Assembly: GCA_030549775.1 (NCBI GenBank)
Contig: CM060175.1
Location: 97,517,470 to 97,581,469, forward strand
Source: Tamarix chinensis
Taxonomy: Eukaryota > Streptophyta > Magnoliopsida > Caryophyllales > Tamaricaceae
Direction of reading: 5' to 3'
DNA: 64,000 nt
How positions within the stretch are numbered: position 1 is the stretch's first letter; the number at the start of each line of letters is the position of its first letter. Below are positions 25,083-35,771 of this stretch, one piece after another. Below the pieces are notes generated by a model. The model saw nothing but the letters and a program-made list of their open reading frames with translations. It searched no databases and was not told the DNA's origin. The translations under genes and the position numbers were made by a program.

Positions 25083-25517
25083 ATAAGCACATGAATGACT
25101 AGTAAATATTTTGTTATATGATTCATTTGTGTTATGCATGCCTTCTTTCTTTTGATGTGTAGTGTTACCTTACTCAATAAGCAATGTATTAATTATCAAT
25201 TTTGAGGGTATTTCTCATTCTCATGAGAAAATGATGCCTTATTTTGCAGATATTTGATAAGTTAATATTTTTTTTGATGTAATTGTTTGTGGTGTGTGCT
25301 TATTTGGGTCGGTATTAGTGTTTCGTTATCTGCATATCTCTGTCTAGATTTTTAGTACTCTATTTTTTATTATCTCTATTTCATAATTTTGTATCATTAA
25401 ATGATCAAATATTTCCTACAACAGATCTCTAAACACGAGTTAGTTTTTAGCTTTGTACTCAACATAGAATGAATATAAATATTAAATTTTTTATGTTGAA
25501 TGAATATAAGTTCGAAC
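25083..25517. other. Non-coding, possibly the distal part of J
   Basis: No gene. Contains the 'cttactcaataagcaatg' block noted under J. Near 25,460-25,510 two ATGAATATAA words flank an AT-rich core, a weak inverted and direct repeat arrangement. Confidence 0.4.
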
Positions 25518-25913
25518 CTAGAGATGTGTAGCTCGCCTTGACTCATTTACGGCCCTATTTGAGATAGGTACATGAATGTGCACAGTAATGGCACAATGAG
25601 CTTCTTCCGCTACAACAATGGTAACATCTTTATTATTCCACAAAATATATATACCTCGAGAGAAACCAATCGCCTCCTGCCTATAATTGCATGAGAAGCC
25701 CAGACTCTCAGCAATCATGATAACCCTTTCGCCTGATATTTTAGTTTCCATCAAAGTAACAAACCTAGGCTTATTTGCTCGTAAGTTGTCGACAAAGCAG
25801 GTTCTGAACCTTGGGTTTAAAGCACCCCTACGGTTCCAACATAGAAATTTTAGCGGTATTGAGTTGTTGAAGCTAGCATGATCGTCCATCATAGGTTGCA
25901 CCATCCTTTCCAA
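25518..25913 (-). pseudogene. LINE ORF2 5' fragment (endonuclease start)
   Basis: A 131-codon open frame on the minus strand. Residues 23-28 read KFLCWN, followed by RRGALNPRFRTCFVDNLRAN, the hallmark start of the plant LINE endonuclease (usually KxLxWNCRGL). It continues through FVTLMETKISG (equivalent to the ETK catalytic region) and IYILWNNKDVTI (equivalent to GIWLLWD). The frame then loses similarity near 25,560, where a GGCCGTAAATGAGTCAAG stretch resembles a MITE terminus, and stops. The fragment covers about the first 100 residues of a domain of about 220, so it is not functional. It lies collinear with, and upstream of, the endonuclease remnant at 18.9 kb. Confidence 0.85.
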
Positions 25914-26667
25914 GGTTGCATGCAGTCAGGCTCCAAGTTAGGCGCGGAGAATGTGCAAGCTGTACTGGTCCACCGTCCCCATCTCTGCAGTGTTGCAGCC
26001 CTCGACATGGAGAACCGCATAGGGAATATTGGGGTTAAAAGTTACCAGCAGGAGGCAGTCTAACAACCATTTTTCTATTAGATAGATGCCCAGTTCCTCA
26101 TTTTTTAGTTCCAGGGGAGAGCTACAGATGGAAGATAGCTTCGAAGTTCGTTGCTTACAGAAGTATTCCTCTTACATGGGAGTTGGAGAGGGCGTCGTAC
26201 TCTATCTGTGCAGACCAGTTGTATACCTTTTTCTGGACTATCTTGAAAACTTCTAGTATCCGAAGTTGGCTGAGTTTATCCTCTCCCTCGAAGAACATGC
26301 TTGGTACCATCATCATGTTCTTCAACATTGCATGGCAAAGCCCGAATTTTATTCCCAGTGCCATTACCGACCATCTTTCTGGTTCGAACAGTAGCATAGC
26401 TACTGCTACATCGGTCTCTGGCACGTTGAACAACTCGTCCTCTTCCGCGGTTGGGCCTATGATTCGGCTTACTGCATGTTTGGTTGCTGATGCGATTGAG
26501 ATTGAGAGCTGGCTCGCTTCCGACATTGAAATATGCGGCTTGTAGCCTACAAAAGTTGATTCAACTTGTCCAATAATTTGGAGCCTACAAAACCTGGTTC
26601 GTCCAAAATGTGATCTGATATATTTTTTAAAAATTATCAGCCCAATTAGAGTCCGACAATAGTCCAA
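25914..26667 (-). pseudogene. Probable LINE 5' region, ORF1-like, low certainty
   Basis: The sequence is richer in G+C than its AT-rich right flank and immediately precedes the ORF2 start on the same strand, where ORF1 would be expected. A 170-codon minus-strand frame (26,155-26,667) includes TAEEDELFNVPE and IKFGLCHAMLKNMM, loosely like the opening of plant LINE ORF1 proteins (acidic TxEE segment, then a PIxFxxLxxxM segment). The zinc knuckle is absent and stops occur between this frame and the ORF2 start. An overlapping plus-strand frame (26,183-26,545) has no recognisable product. Confidence 0.35.
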
Positions 26668-27453
26668 ATATAATTGATGTAATCTAAATTTAAGATCAAC
26701 CTAAAAACCTATTCAATCAGAGTCCATATTAATAAGATATTAACAAGAATCGATAAAACCAAATTGTTAGTCGGTTATAATAACTAAAAATTATACATAC
26801 TTTATTAGTTAAAGATTTTAAATATATATTATTTTATAAATTTTATTTATTTTTATTACTTTTACTATGAATATATTTATTTACCAATAATATTTTAGTT
26901 TTATCAATTTTTTCACATAAAAATACAACATTAAAAAATCATAATAATAAAGAAGTAGCTATCAATAATACATTTTTAATTATATATTTATATGAAGTTA
27001 CACTTAATACTTGTTTACAAGGTTAATACGTATTATTAATTTTATTGGGCAATATCTAATTTAATCCAAACCTGAAGTAATTAGTTCCGATACTAACTCA
27101 GCTCAAATCTAATCTAACCCATCAAAATCTTAAACAATTCAATCGGTCAATTCAACCCAAACTAAAAATTACCCAAACACGAATTAGCTTGGCTCAAGCT
27201 CAAATTGATCTGTCAAATTAACCTGAAATAATCTGAATTAGGCTTGATAAATAAATCCAATACAACCCTAATATGTAATGATCCAAACCTGAAACTAATG
27301 CAAAAAGAACAATAAAATGATCCAAAATTATCTGAATATAGAATAATATGACCCAACCGACAACCGCCCCTCAAAAAATTAACTTAGAAATAACCTAACC
27401 CACTTAACCCAATTGTCACCTCAAGCCAGACTTAATGGTTTAAGACTTGACTA
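26668..27453. other. AT-rich then AACC-rich non-coding sequence
   Basis: No gene. From about 27,050 to 27,430 the sequence repeats words such as CAACCCAA, AACCTGAA and CTCAAATC. This texture is common in degenerate MITE interiors. No boundaries were resolved. Confidence 0.45.
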
Positions 27454-27647
27454 TAGAGATGACAATGAGTCGGGTACGGATACGTATATAAAGATGGATA
27501 TAAATTTGATGATCCTTTATCCGTAGTCATATCCAAATCTAACAGATATTTATTAATTTTCTCCATATTCACATTTATATCCATTTATACATCTATTGAA
27601 TAAAATATGTTGAATTTCAGATAAAATTCCTCTCATTGACATCCATA
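27454..27647. mobile_element. Possible hAT-like MITE
   Basis: Left end TAGAGATGACAATGAG and right end CTCATTGACATCCATA are complementary at 13 of 16 positions, and the roughly 194-bp interior has the GGATACG/ATATCC-rich composition of small plant MITEs. The flanking 8-mers do not match, so the assignment rests on the inverted ends alone. Confidence 0.5.
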
Positions 27648-27720
27648 ATGATTATGGTGGGAGTTTAAGGTGGCATCAGCAATAGGTTCAATGGTAGTGG
27701 GGGTCCTGGGGGAAGGGTTA

Positions 27721-28100
27721 GAGCATCTACAATGGGGTAAAAAAATGGTATCCCAATCTCAAATTTGAGGTTGTGATTGTGGGAAAAAAATTTATCCTCA
27801 AATTTGGGGTAACCTCAAATATTTAGGGCTCCCAATTTCTGAAAAGTAGTTCCTAGATTTTTGTGCATAGTTGATTTTTGATATTTTTTAGTATATTTTG
27901 GATGTTAAATAATATAAAGTGTAAATAATTAATAATGATGTGATTGATAAAAGTAATTGGGTGTTGTAAATTTGAGGTTGGTGATTGTAGAGTATTGAAT
28001 TAAATTTGAGGTAAATTAATAAAAGTAGGAAAGAGAAAAGAAAAAATAATTAAATAGTACAATTGGAGCCTTAAATTTGATGGTAGCATTATGGATGCTC
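27721..28100. mobile_element. Tourist-type MITE (PIF/Harbinger)
   Basis: A 380-bp non-coding element flanked by the trinucleotide TTA on both sides (27,718-27,720 and 28,101-28,103), the usual Tourist target duplication. The left terminus GAGCATCTACAATGG and the right terminus, reverse-complemented GAGCATCCATAATGC, match at 12 of 15. The GAGCATC terminus and AT-rich interior with short inverted 'ctcaaatttgag' words are typical of the group. It sits in the C-terminal half of the LINE ORF1 remnant. Confidence 0.9.
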
Positions 28101-28736
28101 TTAGCTGAGGTGGTTTCCGAACAATTGGAGGAAAATGAAAACACAGGGTTGGCATCTGAATATGAAAAATTGAGGTAAAGTGGGTTTGATGAGGGTTAAC
28201 AAGATGGGAGTGAGCATTGTCCCTTCCTTAGTTAGGGAGTGAGAGAGGGGCTAGTATCATCGTAATCTCTCCTATAGATATCAGAAGATATGAATCTTGG
28301 TAATCTAGAGAGGGATCAATAGATGAGGAAAATGCATGGTCCGTTGTTCCTTTTCCCTTGGCAAAACGGGTGTCCTTGGCCAAAGGAGAACTGTGCGAAT
28401 AGGCCAACTAACTATTATGTACTTGCAATAGGACAAGCTTGTCAGGATTTACTAGGGTGCCCTTAGTTCCAGCGTTCATTATTATGCCCTCACTGGGTCC
28501 TGTGGTATAAAGATGATAGTAAGAAAAAAAAATGTTGCAATTCTTCCTTATTTAGACAAGCATCTAGGGACCAAACACGTCCTCGGCATCAATTTTATCA
28601 CGCGGAAAGGTTGAGGATGAGTTTGAGGATGTTGCAGCATCCTTTGACTTTAGTACCTAAACATTCCTTCCACAATTGAGAGTCCATGCTAATTGAGTTG
28701 TCATTAGTTTCATTAATTGAGCTTTCTGTCACAGCC

Positions 28737-29263
28737 TGCTCATTTTTTTCATTCTAGAAGGTTCTAGAATATTCTAGAATTGTATAGACTCTAGTAGAAT
28801 TGTGTAGAAATGTATGGATTCTTATGTAAATATCTAGAGACCTCCTAGAATGGTGTAGAAATCTCTAGAATTCCAAAGGCTAAAAGGATCATTAAGGGAT
28901 CTAGAAGAGTCTCCTAAAATCTCTTATAATCTAGAAAGATCTCTAGAAATATCTAAAGATTGCGGAAGATCTAGAACCTTCCACCAAAGAGGGGGAAGGG
29001 AGGGAGACCTCAACTATAAATAGAGGACCACCCAATTTGCTCCCATCATCTCTCAAGTTGTAAGCTCTCTCCTTTCTCATCAATAAAGTGTTTTCTTTTT
29101 TACATACAAATACTTTCTCACTCCCTCTAAGTCTCCTAGAAATCTCCAAGTGTGCTTGGTATTAGTCTTAGTATAAGAAATGCTGACTTAGTGAGCACTA
29201 AAGGAGTTGTGCTTCTAAGTACTACACAAAAAAGATTTAGATAAAAGAAGTCACACCGTGACA
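28737..29263 (-). mobile_element. 527-bp solo LTR or TRIM-like element
   Basis: Bounded by TGTCAC at 28,737 and GTGACA ending at 29,263, which form a 6-bp terminal inverted repeat with TG...CA ends, and flanked by TTTC on each side (28,733-28,736 and 29,264-29,267). Inside is a run of TTCTAGAA-type palindromic words, then a TATAAATAG box at 29,015-29,023 and an AATAAA at about 29,084, i.e. the U3-TATA-polyA order of an LTR read on the plus strand. No primer-binding site or internal domain follows, so it is a solo LTR. Strand given is that of the host LINE; the LTR's own promoter points to plus. Confidence 0.85.
29015..29023 (+). promoter_or_regulatory. TATA box of the solo LTR
   Basis: TATAAATAG, about 70 bp upstream of an AATAAA signal within the same LTR, pointing to the right toward the 3' end of the calcium-sensor gene. 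Whether it is still active cannot be read from sequence. Confidence 0.55.
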
Positions 29264-30000
29264 TTTCGCTAGAAATACATCTTTATTGTGGTCTAGACAA
29301 CCACACAAGTAGAGATTTTGAACATTGTCCAACTAAACTTCAAAGAGATGTTTTCCAATTTTGACACTAGAAAATAATGGTTTATTAATCTTGACCTATC
29401 TCTTTCATTGTTAGCTGTGAGTAGATCCACTTTAAGAACACTACCAATCAAGCTACCAATATCAAAACAGAGCCAAAAGATTGTAATTTTCTATGGGTAG
29501 CTTGTTAATTCTCCCCCACAGAGCCACTTCCAAGACCACAAAAACATTAAGGTTAAAATTAGGTGCCCAGAATCTCGACAAAAGGAATTTGTGGTTGATG
29601 TAGGAGCCCTTGAGAAGAGTCCTTTCCTGATCCTCTCTCTTAAGAGAATTTAACAACAAAGTAGCTTCTTCCCAAATCAATAACCTCAAACTTACCTACA
29701 GGATTAAAGAGGTTAGGCAGCTTGGCAATCATGGAATCAAAGGATTCGAGTCCATAAATGACCTTAACGATGAGAGAAAAAATCTAAGGTGAGTAGAACA
29801 CGTTCTTCCTTTCTTTAGAAAATCTAATTTTGGGTGGGACATCACCATCCTCATTTTCATCGTCAAAATCCGAGCCGAGGATAAAGGAGTTAAAGTGTTC
29901 CTCAAGATGGTAGGAGGGCTCAAGGTCTATATCCTTGAACAAATGCCTAAAAGAGGGATGTTCTAAGGCCATTAGAGGAGACTTGTGAATTAATGGCAAA

Positions 30001-30638
30001 GGTTAGGCCGAAACTGAAATGGAGGAGAGAAATAGGTAGGCCCATCAGGGTCGCTTTCCATTTTCCATCTTCAGTTCACACAATTTGATTATGTTCGATG
30101 AGGTCAGCCTGTCATGGTGCTTTACCAATCGAAAATACACAATGATCATGGACTTTTACCTTGAATGAGAGTGACAAGATCTATATCAATCGCTTTGAGC
30201 CCAAGATTCTAAATTGCCTTCAAATGATATGTAAAAATATATATAAAAAAAATACAGCTATGGAGTCCAAGGAATCCACAGCTTATGAAACACAAAAAGT
30301 AATGTCCCAATACAACTGAATGATTGCACCTTAAGCCATGGCATACACTTTTTATGGGTAAAGAAGAGGAGTATGCCCAAGCATACTTATATACTTTAGT
30401 GGTTTCAATCCCAAAAGAACAAAAGATTATCATTGAACAAAATGATACAAAGCAGCAAGCAACTGGATTATTAAAAGCTCATTGGTGAGAAAAGTATCAG
30501 CATTTTCACAAATGATAGGAATGGAGGAAGAACTCACAATCAAGAAAGTGACAACTATAACATAAGAAACTGAGCAGATAAATAAACTAGGTGTCAAACA
30601 AGAAACCAACAAAACACAAATATGCGAATGACTAGATC
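30001..30638 (-). other. 3' untranslated and downstream region of the CBL gene
   Basis: Sequence between the CBL stop codon and the LINE remnant. Minus-strand ORFs here (30,209-30,612) show no domain and lie where a 3' UTR is expected. I see no unambiguous canonical AATAAA on the minus strand, so the polyadenylation site is not placed. Confidence 0.5.
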
Positions 30639-33600
30639 TCAGGTGTCCGGTACTTGAGAGGTAAACACAAAGCTAGGAAATGTTATAGTGATCTCCCTAC
30701 AAAACAGAGAAAACAAAATCTTAAGTGCGGCGAGGGGGTAAAGAAAAGCAGTTAATGTAGTTGTGTAATTAGTCGTTGACTACTTACTGCAAATATTGAA
30801 GTGTCATATTCTTCAGAAGAGATGGATGTCTGTACACAAGGCTTCTCCACTCATCTTTGTCTATCTTCCCATCTTGTTTTGTATCTGTTTCAGCAAAGGT
30901 CTAACAAAGCAGCAAGGAAATCGATCAATAAAACCCCAAATGATATTTACAGATACAAGAGGATGATCCCCTCAGCAGTAATGTCAAAAGTCTTAACTAG
31001 CACTGGACAAGACGCATGTAAAATTAGTCTATCATCAAAAATTTAGATATTTAATTTACATGATTGCGTTATCTGGTTCCTGCATCTTAGTTAATATCAT
31101 AATGTGAAAGTTCTTCAGAACCTGAATCCTAGCAAAAAGTGTATTTGCGGTATCCTATGACTGCATGTACAATGACTCTTAGCATCTAAGGCCTGGCTGA
31201 CAGTGTGAGATGGATGTTTCAAAGAACATTATTGACAACAATTGAAGAAAGAAATCATGCAAATCATTTAATGAAAAATAAAGTAGATAGAACACCTTGG
31301 TAATGATTTCCTCAATGACGTTGTCTGCAAGATTCATACCCGTTTCAGCCAATGTTGCAACTACCATTTGCTTCACCTGCACAAAAATGCTTTATCTAAA
31401 AATGCACTATGCAAGAAAATCAGGAAAATCAACTAAAAGATTCAATATCTGGCAACAATAACATAACATCAGGGGATTTTATTTTATTTTTAAAAAATCA
31501 AGCTTTCTCAGTTCCCTAGCCATGAAGAGTGCAGCTCGTCAACTATACAAGTTTGGCATTAACAAATCTATTTGCCCAACTCCAGTTGGAAAATCAATCA
31601 CTTATATAAATCTCAAGCTTGAGCAAGCAAATGTTTAGCCTGTTAATTGTTGGCTCAAACTCAATGTGTGCAGTAGTTTTATTCATAGTTTTAAAAACTG
31701 GACTGATAATTGAACTGGTATTATAACTGGTTCATTAGTTTAGTAGTTGGACCAGTGGTTTGGATTGATCGGACCAGTGGTACATCTTAAGTCAAAAAAT
31801 ATGAAATATAAAAAAAGTTAAACTACACATGAATTTGACCGACTCCCAACTGATTTTTTGACCAGTTCCGCTGGCCAGTTTTTTGACCGGTTCATCGGTT
31901 TTCACTAGTCCGACCGGTTTTCACTGGTTTCGAGATCTTAAGAATCGGTACATGGAATCTGGTCGGTGACCTAACCGATTTACCGGTTCACCGGTCAGAC
32001 CAGCCGGTCTGGTCCGGTTTTTAATACTATGGTTTTACTAGTAAAAACACTGATAATTATTGTCATATTGGAAAAGGTATATTACTTACATTTATATGAA
32101 CTCAAGAAAATATTATGTTATTATATTATGAAAAAGCAATCAAATAGAAACATCTTAAAAAACATGAACTCAAGCTCGTCAATCGTCCTAAGCATTGTTT
32201 ACTTTCAAGAAAACAAACCTATACAAAATATTGAAACATGCTTGAACATCACTAAGATCACGTGTAAGGACATTTGATTTGCTTCTGCAGTCTTGGTGAA
32301 ACTCAAGGTAGGCTTTTCTAGTGTTCAATTAGACTCATCTCAAATACTTTCTATGTATGGACGCAACGGGAGTTAGTCAAGTCATTCAGACTTAGGTCTA
32401 CATACCAAGTTTGATTCTCCCCTCATACCTCTGCAGATCATTTAGAAACAGTCAGCTACAATTTGCTAGCTCGCAAGCTAGTACAGGTGAAGTTGACCTC
32501 CCTAAACCTAGTCAAAGATGAGATTCATGATGAGAGTTAAATTTACCAGCCTAAAGATCCACTCTGCCTCTGAGTATCTCCCACTTCACAAATCTTCTTT
32601 TTCATGCCACTACCATACCAGATACACTACAATGGATAGGGGAAGCATCTGTCTGATAAACTAAATCATGCTGCTGTCAGATAACTAAACTAATCACCTA
32701 CTCTGTGTGGCCCCTTGTGCTTTTTTTATGTGAATCTATGCATATGCAGACCCCCATTTCCAACTTTTAGCATATACAAGTGACAAGTTTGCTCCTTGAA
32801 ATTTGGCGGTGCTGATTGAGTAGCTATGCTAGAAAGAAATGAGTAACAGATGCTCATCAGACCTAACGAAAAACCAAAAATTAGCAGCATTCCTAGCTGA
32901 TTTATGTCTTTTCAAGATATATGTGGTCCCTTAGAGGTTAGACTACAAAGAAGCCACTACTGACACTAAAGTGTGATAAGGACTTTCTACAAATGGAGCA
33001 ACAAAAGGGACCTGTGGGAAGAAAAAGAAGATAACTTTAGGAAGCAACTGCTAGATTTTTACACGGTGATACAAACTCACAAGTACATTGGAAAATAAGA
33101 TGAATTGGCTATCTTTTGATGAGTGCAAAATCTTTTATCACATTAAAATTTAATTCTTTTATAGAACCGGTATATTACCTGTTCTCTCTCAATGAAACCT
33201 TGTTGCTTGAGATCATACAATTTAAAAGAAACTGCATGGCCAAACACACATTGTCAGTACAGGTTACACAGACAGACCTTAAAAGTGGAAACTGCAACCA
33301 AGTAATCCATACAGAAGACAAGAAAAGCCTACAGATAAATAAAAACATTTATCAAATTGAATGACATACAATCTATCTTTTGTTCCATAGGCGCACTTGG
33401 ATGGAAAACTGAGAGACCACGGGCAAACTCTTCAAATCCCAGTGAGCCATTATGCTTTGTGTCAAATAAGTCAAACACCTGTCACAAATAATAGGGAAAC
33501 TTCAGGTCAATATGGCAATAATAACATAAATTCAAGAGTTAAAACAATGGTAAAGTTCCGTTTTGAAGCAATAGTCATTTCTGTGCAAGCCCAACATCTC

Positions 33601-34575
33601 CATAAGACTCCACAAGAATCGGGTCACAAAAAGGTTCACAAGCAGGTAGTGTTCTTCAACCAAAAAGAAAATATCCAACTATGAATCACACCGTTATTCA
33701 AGATAACACATTGCATACCGCTGTCAAAAATCCCATATAGCAAACTTTTGTAAGAAAAAAAAGGGAGCCTGAAAGCACATTAATGAAAATAAGAATCCAG
33801 ATTTAGGCAAGAGAACTTACCCGATCTGCAAACAAACTCTCCCTTCTTCTATTGGTCCTGAATAATGCTGTCTGAAACTTTTCCTACAGAGCAAGAAAAC
33901 ACCAGTTAGAGAATCACAGCTGATGTGAAGAGTAAACAACCTATGCACAGAATAAATCATCATCTGTTCCAGTAAACATGAGTCCTCACCTTGTCAATAA
34001 GGCCATCATCGACTGCACCACTGCTGCTGATCTTCTTGAATAGCTCATAAAGTGCCTCTACTTCACTCACACTAACTGCATTAAAGATGAGAGGATAGAT
34101 TTCAGTGCATGACTTCAGAAGTCCTTCAGGGGAGGGGGGGGGGGGGGGGACAAAGCCAATCCCTATCCTGACCTCAAAAAACATAATCAATAAATAAAGA
34201 CAATTGCCCGCATATTCTCGTAACAATCATTTTGATATAACTTCTCTGCTTTAAGATTAACTACCAGCACACAAGAAATAAATATAAATTTCTCAATGCT
34301 TCACTCAAAAAAATAGAACCCAAGATTGTAATCATTCTATCAGCAATAATGCTGTCCTCTGAGTCGGTTCATAATTTACTATTATTATTTTCACAAGGAA
34401 ATAAGGTATTCATAACGCAAGAACAAAAAAAGTAACAGTTTTTTTGCATACAAGCTGTCTCCCTCGCAAGCCGCTGAGGATCATCAAGCCCTCTTTGTGG
34501 TCCGTATAGTTCAATCTCGCAGCATTGTAGCAGGGAAGCAAGTACATGCTGAAATCCGTCTATACACTGCACCAT
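30639..34575 (-). CDS. CBL: Calcineurin B-like calcium sensor, CBL2/CBL3-like (8 coding exons)
   Basis: Calcium-binding protein that docks on and activates CIPK kinases; CBL2/CBL3 relatives act at the vacuolar membrane. Exons: 34575-34452, 34075-33990, 33883-33821, 33478-33370, 33231-33179, 31376-31296, 30900-30788, 30696-30639. All introns are GT-AG, phases fit, and 687 nt give 228 residues (AtCBL2 has 226). Cys4, Cys18 and Cys19 match the palmitoylated cysteines of CBL2/3, and there is no MGC myristoylation start. EF-hands: degenerate EF1 (about 58-72), EF2 97-108, EF3 134-145, EF4 178-189 (canonical D/K/D/G/I/E). FPSF at 216-219 holds the serine that CIPKs phosphorylate. Oddities: EF1 is one residue longer than usual and has Lys72, and EF3 has Gln145, where position 12 is normally Glu. 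The start is MVQCIDG; the upstream in-frame stop lies five codons back. Confidence 0.95.
31684..32031. mobile_element. hAT-like MITE in CBL intron 5
   Basis: A 348-bp element starting CATAGTTTTAAAAACTGGAC. Its right end, reverse-complemented, reads CATAGTATTAAAAACCGGAC, 18 of 20 matching. The flanking 8-mers GTTTTATT (31,676-31,683) and GTTTTACT (32,032-32,039) match at seven of eight. The interior is dense in CCGGTT/AACCGG words, a composition seen in many non-autonomous plant elements. It accounts for about a fifth of the 1.8-kb intron 5. Confidence 0.85.
34134..34149 (-). repeat. Poly-G/C homopolymer in CBL intron 1
   Basis: Sixteen consecutive G on the plus strand (C in the transcript), preceded by GGGGA. 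It starts about 58 nt upstream of the intron 1 acceptor at 34,076. Confidence 0.95.
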
Positions 34576-34761
34576 GATATTTCCCACTTATCAAAATACC
34601 CCATACCTGTTCAACAATGCCAACTAATCAATACAGCTACATGAAGTAAAAGTGGACCACATTATCAAGCAGGGAAATAGACCAACCTGTTGACCATTTC
34701 CTGATAGTAGAGGTGTAAAACAAATAGACAAAATTATGTGTAGGAGCAGTCAGCAGGAAAC

Positions 34762-34848
34762 CTGTTTCCAAAAGTCAACTGCCTCATCAGCTATGGCGAT
34801 TAAGATATCAAAAAAGAAATAATACAATGCAAAGGTCGCAAATGTCTC
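34762..34848 (-). other. Candidate alternative CBL exon (87 nt, open frame)
   Basis: On the minus strand an acceptor-like TTGCAG precedes, and a donor CAG|GTTTCC follows, an 87-nt stretch open in phase 0 for 29 codons. The peptide starts ETFATF, has a hydrophobic FALYYFFFDILIAIA core and ends AVDFWKQ. If joined to the acceptor-like GTGCAG at 34,567-34,562, where TGT ATA GAC begins, it would run in frame into CIDGFQH, replacing MVQ. I found no upstream exon providing an ATG in that frame, so it could equally be a 5'-UTR exon or chance. Hydrophobic N-termini are known in CBL10-type sensors, but the sequence does not resemble them closely. Confidence 0.35.
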
Positions 34849-35771
34849 CTGCAACCTAAATCATCATTAAGTTTTTTTTGTTCCAGCATATGGCCAACAA
34901 TACCGGTTACAAGGCCGCCTATACCAACAGAGAAGCAAAGTTATGTAATCTTGTTTCTCCAAACATATACCCACGGTTCTTGGTTCAAGTACATCCCTAA
35001 ATGACATCCATTGTAGATGCCTCTTAAATTTGAGCATGTAATGACACCTTGCGAGTAGAGAATATAATGAGTCAAAAACAGAAAATTTCAGGCAAAAAAA
35101 AATCCATCTTGTCATTAGCAAATGCAAAGATGGCATTGTATTCGCTGGATATTATTATCAACACAAGTTACAAAACAGAACATTGGAGAAACTTCTGAAC
35201 TAACATCTAACTCCCATCCCTAACTTCTTCTGGAACAACAAAATTCCGACTAAAAGTCAGAGGTAAAAAGACGCACACTTTGATGTGAAGGTATATATAC
35301 AATCAAACTTTTCCGAGGCACATATTCACATTAAAAATAAAGCTCAAAATGCTGCAAAAAACCCAAAATCCATGCACTCAATCCTTCCCTGTACTCCATT
35401 TCATATCAGCTCCTCAATTTCCTCATACTCCTACCAACAGCCTCTTTTGCCCAAATTCAGCTCAATCTAATTACAAACAACCAATCAGTATAACCAGCTC
35501 TAAACAAAGAAACAAACCTCCCGACCACTCCATATAATCGACTTGAAAGTTACAAATACAATTCAGTTTAGAAGCCAATCAAAGTAACAACCAGATAATT
35601 CATGATCTACTTCTCAATATTATGGCGAACAACAAGAACTAGTCAAATAACAATCCACTCAACGAGCATCCGTTCAACGAAATTGAACTCGTCGAATTAA
35701 GATTAGCAAAAACTGAATTTGTAGAAGCGTAAGTTATAATCAAACAACGAAAACCGAGTCTTAAGCATTAC

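Larger units (their letters stand above)
27648..30000 (-). pseudogene. LINE ORF1 remnant (DUF4283-type), split by insertions
   Basis: The minus strand from about 30,000 encodes an ORF1 start (MALEHPSFRHLFKDIDLEPS), then a VIDLGRSYFVVKF segment, a SYINHKFLLSRFWAPNFN segment, and an ALWGRINKLPIENYN segment. These are in the order of the DUF4283 domain of plant LINE ORF1 proteins (usual forms: WxLxxHxLxxxxWxPxF and xVWVRLPxLPxEYW). The C-terminal part resumes beyond the 28,737-29,263 insertion, with a DVFGP-stop-MLV motif near 28,580 corresponding to the usual 'YGPWMLV'. Frames are broken repeatedly. Two insertions, a solo LTR and a Tourist MITE, interrupt it. No ORF2 follows directly. Confidence 0.8.

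Noticed and set aside
34867..35136. 89-codon minus-strand ORF as an upstream CBL coding exon
   Set aside because: Its only plausible donor (CAAG|GTGTCA) leaves a phase that runs into a stop in the candidate exon at 34,762-34,848.
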